Shown one piece after another: positions 17,249 through 28,324 of a DNA stretch of 40,598 nt. This DNA comes from an uncultured Alphaproteobacteria bacterium. Lineage in GTDB: Bacteria > Pseudomonadota > Alphaproteobacteria > CAAHEQ01 > UBA3637. The DNA lies in contig CASECF010000083.1 of the NCBI GenBank assembly GCA_949286245.1, positions 1-40,598 of the forward strand. The letters run 5' to 3'. The translations under genes and the position numbers were made by a program. The notes beneath the pieces were generated by a model. The model was not told the DNA's origin. It was given only the letters and a program-made list of their open reading frames with translations, and ran no database searches. Every line of letters begins with the position of its first letter. The stretch's first letter is position 1.

Positions 17249-18160
17249 CTATTCTTCTACTTGATCGAAATACGATTTAACCATTTTTTTTACGTTTTTT
17301 AAATCTGTCTCACGATACACGTTTTGGCAAAATTCCGCAACTCCTTTTTTTCCTTTTGCATACCATCCAATATGTTTCCGAGCAATAAAAAGTCCATGTG
17401 ATCCGTAATAAGATAACAAAAGATCCAAATGCTCTAAAACCAAATCCGATAAATTGATCGTTTGTTTTTGATTTGTTTCTATTTCGGTAAGTTTCCAAGG
17501 TTTTCCCAAAAGACCGCGACCGACCATAACTCCGTCTCCATGCGTTATATCTAAAGCCTTTAAAGCACTTTCACGATCGGTTATATCTCCGTTAACAATA
17601 ACGGGAACGGTTAAATTTTCTTTCACTTTTTGGATCATTTCCCAATCTGCTGAGCCCGAATACCCCTGTTCTTTCGTCCTTCCGTGAATAATGATTTGAG
17701 CAATACCGGCTCTTTCCATTTGTTTAGAAAATTCAAGGATATTTTTATGCCCTTCATCAAATCCCAAACGTGTTTTAATCGAAACAGGCAAAAAAACGGA
17801 TTTTTTAACGGCTTCGACTAAGCGTGCGGCTTTTTCCGGTGTTTTCATAAAAGCGGCCCCACTTCCGTTTGAAATTAGCTTTTTGACCGGACACCCCATA
17901 TTAATATCAATCCCGATCGCTCCGCAATCTTGAGCTTTTTGGGCGGCATAAACCATTTTTTCGACATCAACACCGACCAATTGAACAATAATTGGACCTT
18001 CTCCCTCAAGGTTCATCATACGTTTTGTGGCTGGGTGCCCTCTAAAAAAAGAATCGACACCAATCATTTCCGTGAATAGAGTCTGATTTCCGAATTTTCG
18101 AAGCATTTGACGAAAAGGTTTGTCAGAGACACCCGCCATGGGAGCAGAATATAATCTCAT
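17249..18160 (-). CDS. dus: tRNA-dihydrouridine synthase (Dus family, DusB-like)
   Basis: An FMN-dependent enzyme that reduces uridine to dihydrouridine in the tRNA D-loop. The TIM-barrel start [14 protein letters not shown] and the active-site segment [11 protein letters not shown] with the catalytic Cys (about residue 90) are present. [14 protein letters not shown], the [15 protein letters not shown] substrate and FMN segment, and IVNGDI follow. At 303 residues it is slightly short for DusB (about 320) but complete. The exact subfamily (DusA, B or C) cannot be settled by eye; the overall wording is closest to DusB/NifR3. Its ATG overlaps the stop of the upstream Sel1-repeat gene (ATGA), indicating translational coupling. 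Confidence 0.94.
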   Translation of the reverse strand: MRLYSAPMAGVSDKPFRQMLRKFGNQTLFTEMIGVDSFFRGHPATKRMMNLEGEGPIIVQLVGVDVEKMVYAAQKAQDCGAIGIDINMGCPVKKLISNGSGAAFMKTPEKAARLVEAVKKSVFLPVSIKTRLGFDEGHKNILEFSKQMERAGIAQIIIHGRTKEQGYSGSADWEMIQKVKENLTVPVIVNGDITDRESALKALDITHGDGVMVGRGLLGKPWKLTEIETNQKQTINLSDLVLEHLDLLLSYYGSHGLFIARKHIGWYAKGKKGVAEFCQNVYRETDLKNVKKMVKSYFDQVEE

Positions 18161-19221
18161 TTTGTATCCTCTTCATCCGAGTTAACCGAGGGATTAAGTG
18201 TAGTGTTTCCCTTAAAAGGCTTTAAAATAAAAGCCGGACCTTGAGATTTAGGAAGGCCCTTTGTCTCATGAATCGGCTTTGGAAGAATAGCCTGAGTATC
18301 GATTTTCTTTTTTTGAGGGGACTGTTTATTTTCTTTTTGAACATTTTGAGGCTTTAATAAAATCATTTTCCCGAATTTTTGGCTCTTTTTCGGTTTTGAT
18401 TGATGAAGTCGGGGGGATGAATTTTCATTATTTTCCTTTTTAACGTCCTTTCGAGAAGAATGAGCAGAATCATCCTTTAATAATATCATTTTTCCGTAGC
18501 GTGTTTTTTTTGAAGGATTGTGAGGTATTTTTGAGATCACACCAGAAATATCGGCATGAGATTGTTGTTCGGATATTCTTTGTCTTATTTCAACCAAATC
18601 GGGAGAAACGTCCTCCAAATTTTGAGTATCTGGAAACATGCTTCTTAATGCTTTTTCAAGCCATTCTTCACTTTTTTTAAAGTCAGGATTTTGTCGTGTC
18701 CGATATAAATAGGATGTTTTTATTTGGGCAGGTATATATCCCTCTTGAGCGGCTTTTTCATACCAAAAAAGAGATTGATCGAGATCTTTCGGATGCCATG
18801 TTTCTTCTGAATAAATATGCCCCAATCTCATGCATGCTTCCACATGACCTTGAGCAGCTGATTTTTTGTAAAAATAAAGAGATTTTTCTAAATTTTGATC
18901 AATTTCTCTCCCCTCTTCGTATGCTTTGGCAATAACAAACTGACTGTCTCTATCCCCATAATCAGCCAATCGTGCATGCCACGCCAAATCCCAATAAGAA
19001 TCTTCTTTCGGCTCAGTTGCTATTGGATTTTTCTGCATAGCATCATAAATAGAAACCGGCTCAAGGTCAGATAAAGAGTATTCTTGCATATCTTTTATTT
19101 TTTCAAGAAGTTCCGGTGTAATCTTGATTTCATTCGTCACACGAGGAAGTGTTTCCGCCTGAGACGTACAAAAATAAAACAGATGGAAAAATGTTAAAAC
19201 ATAAAATAATTTATTTTTCAT
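18157..19221 (-). CDS. Exported Sel1-repeat protein with GKMILLK tail motifs
   Basis: A 354-residue protein. The ATG at 19221 gives a good signal peptide ([23 protein letters not shown], cut after SQA); a longer frame to 19299 runs into the divergent trmFO gene and is rejected. Residues about 85-200 hold two to three Sel1-type repeats (for example [20 protein letters not shown] and [13 protein letters not shown]), helical hairpins used for protein binding. The C-terminal third is Lys/Gln/Pro-rich and probably disordered. It carries GKMILLK twice ([19 protein letters not shown]) and a weaker third copy (AFILKPFKG). The stop overlaps the dus start. It is likely a periplasmic scaffold; partners are unknown. 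Confidence 0.8.
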   Translation of the reverse strand: MKNKLFYVLTFFHLFYFCTSQAETLPRVTNEIKITPELLEKIKDMQEYSLSDLEPVSIYDAMQKNPIATEPKEDSYWDLAWHARLADYGDRDSQFVIAKAYEEGREIDQNLEKSLYFYKKSAAQGHVEACMRLGHIYSEETWHPKDLDQSLFWYEKAAQEGYIPAQIKTSYLYRTRQNPDFKKSEEWLEKALRSMFPDTQNLEDVSPDLVEIRQRISEQQSHADISGVISKIPHNPSKKTRYGKMILLKDDSAHSSRKDVKKENNENSSPRLHQSKPKKSQKFGKMILLKPQNVQKENKQSPQKKKIDTQAILPKPIHETKGLPKSQGPAFILKPFKGNTTLNPSVNSDEEDTK

Positions 19222-19264
19222 AATTTTTATGGTATAACAGATTTTAATCGAAAAGGAAAGGAAA

Positions 19265-20590
19265 ATGCAAAAAAAAGTTACGATCATCGGGGCCGGCATT
19301 GCCGGAAGCGAGGCAGCCTGGCAAATTCTGAAATATAATATTCCGGTTCACATGATAGAAATGAGACCGATTCGCTCAACACCGGCCCATAAGACGGACC
19401 TATTTGCCGAATTGGTTTGTTCCAATTCATTATGATCGGATGATTCTGAAATAAACGCTGTCGGATTGCTCCATGAAGAAATGAGACGATGCGGTTCGCT
19501 TATTATGGCTTCCGCCGATGCAACACAAGTTCCGGCGGGTGGTGCTTTAGCCGTTAATCGAGAAGAATTTTCTCGAATGATTACTCAAAAATTAAAAGAA
19601 CATCCTCTCTTTTCATTTGAAATTAAAGAATGTGAATTGCCTTTAAATACCGAAGATCCCGTCATTGTAGCAACCGGTCCATTGACAAGTGACAAAATGG
19701 CAAAAGACTTACAAAATATAACACAAACGGAAAATTTACACTTTTTTGATGCGATCGCACCCATTGTTTATACGGAAAGCATAGATCTCTCACAAGCGTG
19801 GTATCAATCGAGATATGATAAAGGCGATGGAACGGATTATTTAAATTGTCCCCTTTCAAAAGAAGAATATAATTTATTTATTGATGCACTCTTAAGCGGA
19901 GAAAAGATTGCTTTTAAAGAATGGGAAAAAAATACTCCCTATTTTGAGGGATGCCTGCCTGTTGAGGTCATGGCCGAAAGAGGGCGTCAAACTTTGTTGT
20001 TCGGCCCCATGAAACCGGTTGGATTATCAAATCCGCATGAAGACGGTCGTCGTCCGTTTGCTGTTGTACAACTTCGTAAAGAGAATAAATCCGGAACGTT
20101 GATGAATATGGTCGGGTTCCAAACAAAACTGACCTATGGGGCTCAAAAAGAAACATTTCGACTGATTCCGGCACTTAGAAACGCCGAATTTGCAAGACTG
20201 GGTGGGATTCATAGAAATACGTTTGTTTGCGGTCCAAAAGTTTTAACAAATCGATTGTGTCTCAAAATGGCTCCTCACATTCGATTAGCCGGTCAAGTGA
20301 CGGGATGTGAGGGATATATCGAAAGTGCGGCCATTGGATTATTGGCCGGTTTAATGACGGCCCTCCCCGATCTTCCCCCACCTCCGAAAGAAACGGCATT
20401 GGGCGCCATGCTCAACCACATTACATCTGAAGCCGACACGTCTCTTTTTCAACCGATGAATATTAACTTTGGCTTATTCCCCGAGCTGAATATTGAGGCA
20501 GGCTCAAAAAAATTAAAAGGGCATGATCGGAAGAAAGCATATACGACCAGAGCCAAACAAATGCTATCGGAATGGTTGACACACTTATAA
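19265..20590 (+). pseudogene. trmFO: Methylenetetrahydrofolate-tRNA-(uracil-5)-methyltransferase TrmFO, in-frame TGA
   Basis: The frame encodes a TrmFO homolog of 441 residues counting one internal TGA. TrmFO is an FAD enzyme that makes m5U54 in tRNA using methylenetetrahydrofolate. The FAD-binding start [19 protein letters not shown] is followed by HMIEMRP and [22 protein letters not shown] at 19433-19435 (codon 57) then interrupts [22 protein letters not shown], where family members have Arg (NSLRSDD). Everything downstream is intact to the normal C-terminus. A strong AAAGGAAAGGA site precedes the ATG. A restart downstream (TTG at 19466) would lose the FAD dinucleotide motif. The options are a recent nonsense mutation (CGA or AGA to TGA), UGA readthrough, or a sequence error. 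Confidence 0.9.
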
Positions 20591-20750
20591 AAAACAAAAT
20601 AATTTTCAGTAGGTTCTTAAAAAGATAATTTTATTGATAAGATCTTTTGGAGACATAAACTTGAAAAGATCAATTAAAAATAGCCCTCAATACGCCCCAC
20701 GCTCATCAGAGATTCTGAGAGATAAGACTGACGGTTCAAGAAACGCTTTC

Positions 20751-22532
20751 TTATTTCAATGCACAAAGGACTATAAATCCGTTCGCATATCCGTTTCCTT
20801 CTTTTCGAAGTTGAATAGACTTCATACGAACAATAGAAAGACCAACTTCTTTTAGAATGTTTTCGATATAAGAACGACTATACAAATACCGACCGGTTGG
20901 ATCTAAGACAATTTCTTTCTTTTTTGTTTCTTCAACGGAAAAAATAAACATCCCCTTTTGAGATAAGTGTTTCGAAATAAGAGATAATAATTCGAAGGCA
21001 TTCGGTAAATAACATAAAAGCTCAATCGCCGAAATTAAATCATACTTTTTTTTATCCTGCTTTAAAAATGAAATAACATCTTGATGAATCAGTTGAGAGT
21101 ATGAGTGCGTTAAAGCGGCTTTTTTCAACATATTTTGCGAAAGATCAACACCTGTTAATTTGTTAAAGTTTTCCTTTAACTCTCTCCCAAAAGCACCTGT
21201 TCCACAACCTAAATCAAGAATATTTTTATATTTTTTATCCTTGATCATTTCTATCGATTCTTGAATGGTTTTATTTTCTATTTTTTGCATTGTTTCATCG
21301 TAAGAATCAGCAAAAGCCTCATAAAGAAGTTCGGCATATTGACATGCATCTTGAGAAGATATCTTATGACCGATTAAGGAATTATAAGTATGTTGTGCGA
21401 TTTTATTTTCCGGAAAATGTTTAATCCAACCTTTTATAAATTGAGTAATAATCTTCTTATTTTTTTTATCTTGTCTATAAAGTTCCGTCAGACAATAAGC
21501 AATTCTAAAATCTATTGTTTTTGGGCTTTCTTTCAATGATAAAATATTAAAGTACAAACCCAAAGCCTCTTGATAATTTTCTATCTTTTCCAAAATAATT
21601 GCTAAATTAAACAAAGAGGAAATATGCTTTGGATTTAAGATAAGTGCCTCTCGATAATGATCCAATGCTTCCGTTAAACGATTTTGCTGACATAAAAGCG
21701 AGGCCAAATTATGGTGAGCCTCCAAAAATTTATGATCTAAAGATAATGCTCTTTTAAAAGAATCCTCTGCCGCTAAATCTAATCCCTTCAAGCGATACAT
21801 GTTTCCCTGATTAAAAAAAGCATCTGCATAATAAGGATCTTTTTCCGTCGCTTGAAGATATGCCTCAAGAGCCTCATTATAATGTCCTGATTTTTCCAAA
21901 CAAAGCCCTAATTCATTATAAAAAGAGGCTAATGGCAAACTCAAGACAGCTTGTTTGGCGTACTGAAGAGCTTTTTGGAAATCACCATTTAAACGATATT
22001 GAAGAGCCAATTGATATAAAACCTCAGGTGTTTTTTGAATACCGGCCGCTTCCAACAAATAATAAAGAGCTCTATCAGAATCATGATGTTTACGCTCTAA
22101 TAAAGCCCTTCCGATTAAACAATGGATATTGCCGGAATCTAAAGAAGAGGCTTTATCAAAGGCACTTTTTGCAAAATCATCTTTTCCTTGTTGCACATAA
22201 ATAATACCCATTTGAGAAAGAACGAGCGGATTATCCGGAAACTTTTCATAATAAGACAATGCCTCTTCCAATCGCCCTCGTTTTTGTAGAATTGATGCCA
22301 GAGAAAGAACGTAATTTTCCGTATTCGGATACAGTTTAACCGCCTGATATAACAACTGCTCAGCCGGTTCTAAAGCGCCAGTCTGAAAAGCAATCAATCC
22401 CAGAAGATAAAGAGCATCCCCATGTGTCGGTAAAATATTTAAAACACTACGAGCTAAACTTTCAGCCTCCGCCAAGCGATTATTGTTATAGGCAGAAAAC
22501 GCTGTATCCAGCAGAGCTTCAACTTCACTCAT
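20751..22532 (-). CDS. TPR-repeat protein fused to SAM-dependent methyltransferase
   Basis: A 593-residue fusion. Residues about 1-360 are a run of eight to ten TPR repeats (for example ALYLLGLIAFQTGALEPAEQ, AFFNQGNMYRLKGLDLAAED, AHHNLASLLCQQNRLTEALD). The C-terminal part (about 400-593) is a class I methyltransferase: ILDLGCGTGAFGREL (about 436-450) is the SAM-binding motif I, VDLSQNMLKKA gives the acidic ribose contact, and DLISAIELLCYLPN is motif IV/post-I. Such fusions are common in alphaproteobacteria and their substrates are mostly unknown (small molecules or proteins are possible). It starts 36 bases after rodA ends, so it is probably the last gene of the elongasome operon. It converges with trmFO. 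Confidence 0.9.
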   Translation of the reverse strand: MSEVEALLDTAFSAYNNNRLAEAESLARSVLNILPTHGDALYLLGLIAFQTGALEPAEQLLYQAVKLYPNTENYVLSLASILQKRGRLEEALSYYEKFPDNPLVLSQMGIIYVQQGKDDFAKSAFDKASSLDSGNIHCLIGRALLERKHHDSDRALYYLLEAAGIQKTPEVLYQLALQYRLNGDFQKALQYAKQAVLSLPLASFYNELGLCLEKSGHYNEALEAYLQATEKDPYYADAFFNQGNMYRLKGLDLAAEDSFKRALSLDHKFLEAHHNLASLLCQQNRLTEALDHYREALILNPKHISSLFNLAIILEKIENYQEALGLYFNILSLKESPKTIDFRIAYCLTELYRQDKKNKKIITQFIKGWIKHFPENKIAQHTYNSLIGHKISSQDACQYAELLYEAFADSYDETMQKIENKTIQESIEMIKDKKYKNILDLGCGTGAFGRELKENFNKLTGVDLSQNMLKKAALTHSYSQLIHQDVISFLKQDKKKYDLISAIELLCYLPNAFELLSLISKHLSQKGMFIFSVEETKKKEIVLDPTGRYLYSRSYIENILKEVGLSIVRMKSIQLRKEGNGYANGFIVLCALK

Positions 22533-22568
22533 AGCACATTCTCCTTCCTGACATAGATAGGTCGTTTT

Positions 22569-23741
22569 TTATTTATCGTCAATAGATCCTCTTCGCCCGA
22601 TAATCATTTCACGATTGATGAAGACGCTTTCAATCAATCCAAAGCCCACAAAAAGTGTTAACATGGCTGTTCCTCCATATGAAACAAGAGGTAAAGGAAC
22701 TCCGACAACCGGCAAAAGGCCCATAACCATTCCCATATTGATAAAAACATACAACGAAAAATTGATGGTTAATCCAATAGCCAATAATTTTCCGAAGAAA
22801 CTGGAACTTTTAATGGCAATATAAAACCCATATGCGATAATTAAAACATAAAGTAAAATAAGAAAATAAGATCCAATCAATCCAAACTCTTCACCTAAAA
22901 CCGTAAAAATAAAATCCGTTTGTTTTTCCGGTAAAAAATTAAGACGACTTTGTGTTCCTTCCATAAATCCTTTTCCGAAAATACCTCCCGAACCCAGCGT
23001 TATTTTTGATTGGATAATGTGGTATCCGGCACCCAACGGATCCCGTTCCGGATCCAAAAAAGTCAAAACACGTTTTTTTTGATAATCATGCAAAAATGTC
23101 CATAAAATAGGAATGGATAAAGCTCCGACTCCCATCACAGCTACAAATTTCCAAATTTGGACACCGACAACAAAAAAAATGCCGACAGAAGCAAATACAA
23201 GCATCATAGCCGTTCCTAAATCCGGTTGTTCCAAAATCAGCAAAACAGGAATAAGCATCATCAGAATCGGGGGAATCATAAATTTGATAGACCGGACTTC
23301 TTCATTTCCGGCGCCATGAAAATAACGAGCCAAAGCAATAACCAACGCTATTTTCATAACCTCCGATGGTTGTACATGAATAAATCCTAAATTTAACCAA
23401 CGTTGAGCCCCCATGCCGACATGTCCGAATAAAGCGACCCCAATTAATAGAAGGATTCCAGCACCATAAATAATATAGGCATATTTCATCCAAAAACGCA
23501 AATTAATAAACGAAACAACAAAAAGCAAGGAAAGGCTGAGTAGAAATCTCATAAATTGACGATCTGCCCAAGGATCCCAATTTCCGTTCCCCGCCGAATA
23601 AAGAAGAGAAATTCCGATCATAACGACGAGACAAACTAAAAAAAGATACTTATAATTAAATCGCCGAATCTTATCTAACAAGGTCAGATTATAATTTTTG
23701 AGATAGCAATTTCGATCCTTAAAAAAACTCATCTTGTTCAC
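22569..23741 (-). CDS. rodA: Peptidoglycan glycosyltransferase RodA
   Basis: A SEDS-family membrane enzyme that polymerises lipid II into glycan strands during cell elongation, working with PBP2. Ten or so hydrophobic helices are visible in 390 residues, with family segments IHVQPSEVMKIALVIALARYFH, LEQPDLGTAMMLV, FLPEKQTDFIFTVLGEEFGLIGS and LPLVSYGGTAMLT. The GTG at 23741 overlaps the mrdA stop by four bases (GTGA); an ATG at 23732 (MSFFKDRN) is an alternative start. The N-terminal cytoplasmic stretch is about 20 residues longer than in E. coli RodA. It is part of the mreBCD-mrdA-rodA operon. Confidence 0.97.
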   Translation of the reverse strand: MNKMSFFKDRNCYLKNYNLTLLDKIRRFNYKYLFLVCLVVMIGISLLYSAGNGNWDPWADRQFMRFLLSLSLLFVVSFINLRFWMKYAYIIYGAGILLLIGVALFGHVGMGAQRWLNLGFIHVQPSEVMKIALVIALARYFHGAGNEEVRSIKFMIPPILMMLIPVLLILEQPDLGTAMMLVFASVGIFFVVGVQIWKFVAVMGVGALSIPILWTFLHDYQKKRVLTFLDPERDPLGAGYHIIQSKITLGSGGIFGKGFMEGTQSRLNFLPEKQTDFIFTVLGEEFGLIGSYFLILLYVLIIAYGFYIAIKSSSFFGKLLAIGLTINFSLYVFINMGMVMGLLPVVGVPLPLVSYGGTAMLTLFVGFGLIESVFINREMIIGRRGSIDDK

Positions 23742-25585
23742 CTTCTTTCCAACCTGTTTTGAAGAGCATCCAACTTATCTAAGCGAAGGGCTTCCTGTAA
23801 AATTTTTGAAGCAATCGGCGCAGCTTTTTTAGCACCCCCACCACCATGTTCAACAACGACGGCAACGGCATATTTGGGATTGTTTACAGGAGTAAAACCG
23901 GCAAACATGGCATGATCTCGGTATTTCCATGGTAATTCTTCTTGTGATTTAACCCCCTCTTCTCTTTCTTTAAGAGAAATGCGTCTGACTTGAGTGCTGG
24001 CTGTTTTGCCGGCCATTGTTTTTCCATCTATTTCAAAACGGCTATTGTAAGCAGTTCCTTTTTTTTGATTAACAACCATGGAAAGTCCCCGTTTGATTAA
24101 ACGCAAGTGATAAGGGTTTAATCCTAAATCAGATATGGGTCGATCCTTTGAAGCGTCCTTAATAAGATGCAGAGAAATTTCTTTTCCCCCATTTGCAATT
24201 TGCGTAATAACTTTCAATATTTGAATGGGGGTAACTGTTAAATATCCTTGTCCGATACTTAAGTTAATTGTATCTCCTGTTCTCCATCCTTCTTTAAATG
24301 TTTTTTGTTTCCACTGTTCAGAAGGTAAAATTCCCGTTCTTTCTCCCCGCAATTCAATACCGGTTAAGGAGCCAAATCCTAATTTTTGAGCCATTTGAAT
24401 AATTTTATCCGCTCCGATTTCCGGAGCTATTTCATAAAAAAAGATATCACAAGAGTGCATTAAAGCTTCCGTCATTTTTAAATGACCATGTCCAGCTCTT
24501 TTCCAACAGTGAAAAAATTGATTTCCGGATTTTAAACGTCCGCCACAAAAAACTTCTTGATTTTCATAAAGTTTTTTACTTTCCAATCCAGCTAATGCCA
24601 CAATAGGTTTAAAAATGGATCCGGGAGAATATGTTCCGCTGATTGCTTTATTTTGTAATGGCTTTTTCTCATTATTTAAAATTTGATTCCAATTTTTAAC
24701 AGAAATAGGCGCTGTAAATAAGTTTGGGTCAAAAGCAGGTGCCGAAACAAGCATTAAAATCTCTCCGGTTTGAACATTTGCTAAAATAGCAGAAGCGCCC
24801 TCATTTTTAAGAAGCTCTGTTGCAAAAGATTGAAGGCGACTATCAATTGTTAGGGTTATATCTTGACCGTTGATAGGTTTTTTCTCTTCCAAAACACGAA
24901 CAGATCGCCCGTAAGCATTTACTTCTGTTTTTCGAATCCCCGGAGTTCCTTTTAAAATATCATCCATACTTTGTTCTATTCCCGTTCGTCCGATTCGGTA
25001 TCCGGGTAAATCTAATAAAGGATTTTCCGGATCATCCTCCATATCTTTTTCAGTTAACAAAGAAACATATCCGACCACGTGAGTCGAATCTTCTTTAAAT
25101 CGATAGTACCTTGTCATTCCTTCTTCAATTTGAATACCCATCAGATCTGGAGCATTAAGTTGTATCAAGGACATTTCCTCAAATGAAAGATTATCCTTTA
25201 TTCGAACAGGCATAAAAGCTCTTTTAAATTTAATTTCTTTTCGAATTCGCTCTACTTCATCTGAGTCCAATGGAATTAATTTCTGAAAATTTTCAAGAAC
25301 CTGATTAATATCTTGAGCATGCTCTTTAATCAAAACGGCTTGGAAAGTTTTTATATTTTCGGCTAATTTAAGACCGTTTCTGTCATAAATATTTCCGCGA
25401 GCCGGAGGAGTTAATCGAATAGAAATCCTATTCTTCTCGGCCAACTGCATATACTTATCACCCTGTAAAATTTGTAAATAAAAGACACGTCCCATCAAAA
25501 TTAAAATAAGGCAAACGAAAACAACACCAAGCATAGCTATACGCTGATGCATTAAACGGGTTTTGTCAAAACGCCATACGCTCAT
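23738..25585 (-). CDS. mrdA: Penicillin-binding protein 2 (elongation transpeptidase)
   Basis: A class B PBP of 615 residues. It cross-links peptidoglycan during elongation as RodA's partner and is the mecillinam target. One membrane anchor (about 17-37) precedes the pedestal domain with ARGNIYDRNGLKLAEN, and then the transpeptidase. The active-site SxxK is in YSPGSIFKPIVAL (about 330) and the SxN-equivalent is SCD in LMHSCDIFFYEIAP. The third motif, normally KTG, reads KTA here (K527-T-A529, in MAGKTASTQVRRI); the GCC codon is at 23999-24001. The end, VVVEHGGGGAKKAAPIASKIL, is normal. It starts within the mreD stop (ATGA). Confidence 0.97.
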   Translation of the reverse strand: MSVWRFDKTRLMHQRIAMLGVVFVCLILILMGRVFYLQILQGDKYMQLAEKNRISIRLTPPARGNIYDRNGLKLAENIKTFQAVLIKEHAQDINQVLENFQKLIPLDSDEVERIRKEIKFKRAFMPVRIKDNLSFEEMSLIQLNAPDLMGIQIEEGMTRYYRFKEDSTHVVGYVSLLTEKDMEDDPENPLLDLPGYRIGRTGIEQSMDDILKGTPGIRKTEVNAYGRSVRVLEEKKPINGQDITLTIDSRLQSFATELLKNEGASAILANVQTGEILMLVSAPAFDPNLFTAPISVKNWNQILNNEKKPLQNKAISGTYSPGSIFKPIVALAGLESKKLYENQEVFCGGRLKSGNQFFHCWKRAGHGHLKMTEALMHSCDIFFYEIAPEIGADKIIQMAQKLGFGSLTGIELRGERTGILPSEQWKQKTFKEGWRTGDTINLSIGQGYLTVTPIQILKVITQIANGGKEISLHLIKDASKDRPISDLGLNPYHLRLIKRGLSMVVNQKKGTAYNSRFEIDGKTMAGKTASTQVRRISLKEREEGVKSQEELPWKYRDHAMFAGFTPVNNPKYAVAVVVEHGGGGAKKAAPIASKILQEALRLDKLDALQNRLERR

Positions 25586-26091
25586 ACAAATTCCCCGATT
25601 CGTTTATTTAAAAAACCACAAACATAAGCCATAATCGGATAGCTCATAATCACAAAAAAATAATCAAAAAATGTTTGTGAAACAACTATCCCATGTCTTG
25701 AAATAAGAGCGATCAAAATAAATGAAATAAAGAAAATAACACCCACATTCAATCCAAAACCAATCCATTGGCCCAAAAAGGAGGCATTTCCTAAGATTCT
25801 TCGGTTTAAGTTCGTCATAAAAAATAACAATGTCATCAAAAAAGAATTAAATCCGATCGGAGATCCCGTAAGAATATCCGAAAATAAGCCGATCAGGAAA
25901 ACAAGCCCCACATTTAAAACAATCGGTCTGAAAATAGCAAAATAATAAATAACTGTATAAACAAACGGTATACAAAGAAGACAAAACGAAAAGGAACGAA
26001 TCGGAACGCCGGTCAATAAAACCAAAAACACACACAAAGAAAACGGTGAAATCAAATAAAAAATACGATGAGTCGAGACAGAAGAGGTCAT
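25582..26091 (-). CDS. mreD: Rod shape-determining protein MreD
   Basis: A 169-residue integral membrane protein with five to six hydrophobic segments, including a conserved-looking GLFSDILTGSPIGFNSFLMTLLFF. This matches the small, polytopic MreD subunit of the elongasome, which bridges MreC with RodA/PBP2. MreD is poorly conserved in sequence; assignment relies on size, topology and position between mreC and mrdA with ATGA overlaps on both sides. The overlaps imply translational coupling and fixed stoichiometry. Confidence 0.93.
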   Translation of the reverse strand: MTSSVSTHRIFYLISPFSLCVFLVLLTGVPIRSFSFCLLCIPFVYTVIYYFAIFRPIVLNVGLVFLIGLFSDILTGSPIGFNSFLMTLLFFMTNLNRRILGNASFLGQWIGFGLNVGVIFFISFILIALISRHGIVVSQTFFDYFFVIMSYPIMAYVCGFLNKRIGEFV

Positions 26092-26960
26092 TTTCCTTTC
26101 TCCTCATTTTGTAAAATACCGATTAACCCATAATTAACAATCCGCAAAAATTCAGGTGTTCCTTGATTCTCAAACGGAATAAGAGTTATTTCTTCACCAA
26201 CATGATCTACCACGCCTATTCCCAATCCGGACGGATACACACCGGCATGACCCGAAGTCCTGACAACATCACCCTTTTGAATAACGGCCCCTTCCGGAAT
26301 AGAAGTCAGTTTTAAAAAAGGTGAGTTATCCCCCGTGGCAATACATAAAATTCGTTCCTCTCCCACCATAACCGGTAATCTCGAGAGATAACTGGTTATT
26401 TGAATCACACGGGAAATATCATCATCTGTCTCAACAACACGACCGAATAATCCTTTTTCTCCAAATGCCGCATCTCCCTTTGAAACGCCTTGGTTTCTTC
26501 CCGCTCCGATAATAACTGATTTTTGAAAAGGACTATTATTTTCTGCGAGGACTCTTGCCGTTAAAGATTTACTGTTCGGAAGTGGAATATAATTGACCAA
26601 CTTTGCCATTTCTTTTTGATCATCTGCTAATTTTAAAGCTAATAATTTCCATGATAGCAACTGTTTATTTTCATCCGAAAGTCGTTTGTTTTCAGAACGT
26701 AACATCACTAGACCTTTCAGATCATTCGCTATCGCTTCTCCCCACTCCATTGGACGAGATAAAACTGAAACAATCGGAGCAAAAAATCGTGAAGAATACC
26801 TCCGTATTTCCTTGACAATTTCCTGATCAGAAGTACTGAGCACCATCAACACAAGAGAGAAAAGTAAAAACGGAATGGGAGCCAATAACTTTAACTGAGC
26901 CTTTATCCGCTTTAAACGAAAAAACTTATTTTCCATATTTTTCGAATACTCCCAACCCAT
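26088..26960 (-). CDS. mreC: Rod shape-determining protein MreC
   Basis: A 290-residue bitopic membrane protein that scaffolds the elongasome on the periplasmic side. A basic N-terminus and one membrane helix (about 25-43) are followed by a coiled coil (about 75-120, MLRSENKRLSDENKQLL). Two beta-barrel subdomains come next, with ARVLAENNSPFQKSVIIGAGRNQGV, GRVVETDDDISRVIQIT and GDVVRTSGHAGVYPSGLGIGVV, all typical of MreC. The start could be the ATG at 26960 or the in-frame ATG at 26936, which has GGGAG upstream at a rather long spacing. It lies 18 bases after mreB and overlaps mreD (ATGA). Confidence 0.96.
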   Translation of the reverse strand: MGWEYSKNMENKFFRLKRIKAQLKLLAPIPFLLFSLVLMVLSTSDQEIVKEIRRYSSRFFAPIVSVLSRPMEWGEAIANDLKGLVMLRSENKRLSDENKQLLSWKLLALKLADDQKEMAKLVNYIPLPNSKSLTARVLAENNSPFQKSVIIGAGRNQGVSKGDAAFGEKGLFGRVVETDDDISRVIQITSYLSRLPVMVGEERILCIATGDNSPFLKLTSIPEGAVIQKGDVVRTSGHAGVYPSGLGIGVVDHVGEEITLIPFENQGTPEFLRIVNYGLIGILQNEEKGK

Positions 26961-26978
26961 TTTAATCTAAAAATCGAG

Positions 26979-28324
<1,346 letters not shown>

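Noticed and set aside
19222-19299. Longer N-terminus for the Sel1-repeat protein
   Set aside because: It would overlap the divergent trmFO start and hide a clean signal peptide that begins at the ATG at 19221.
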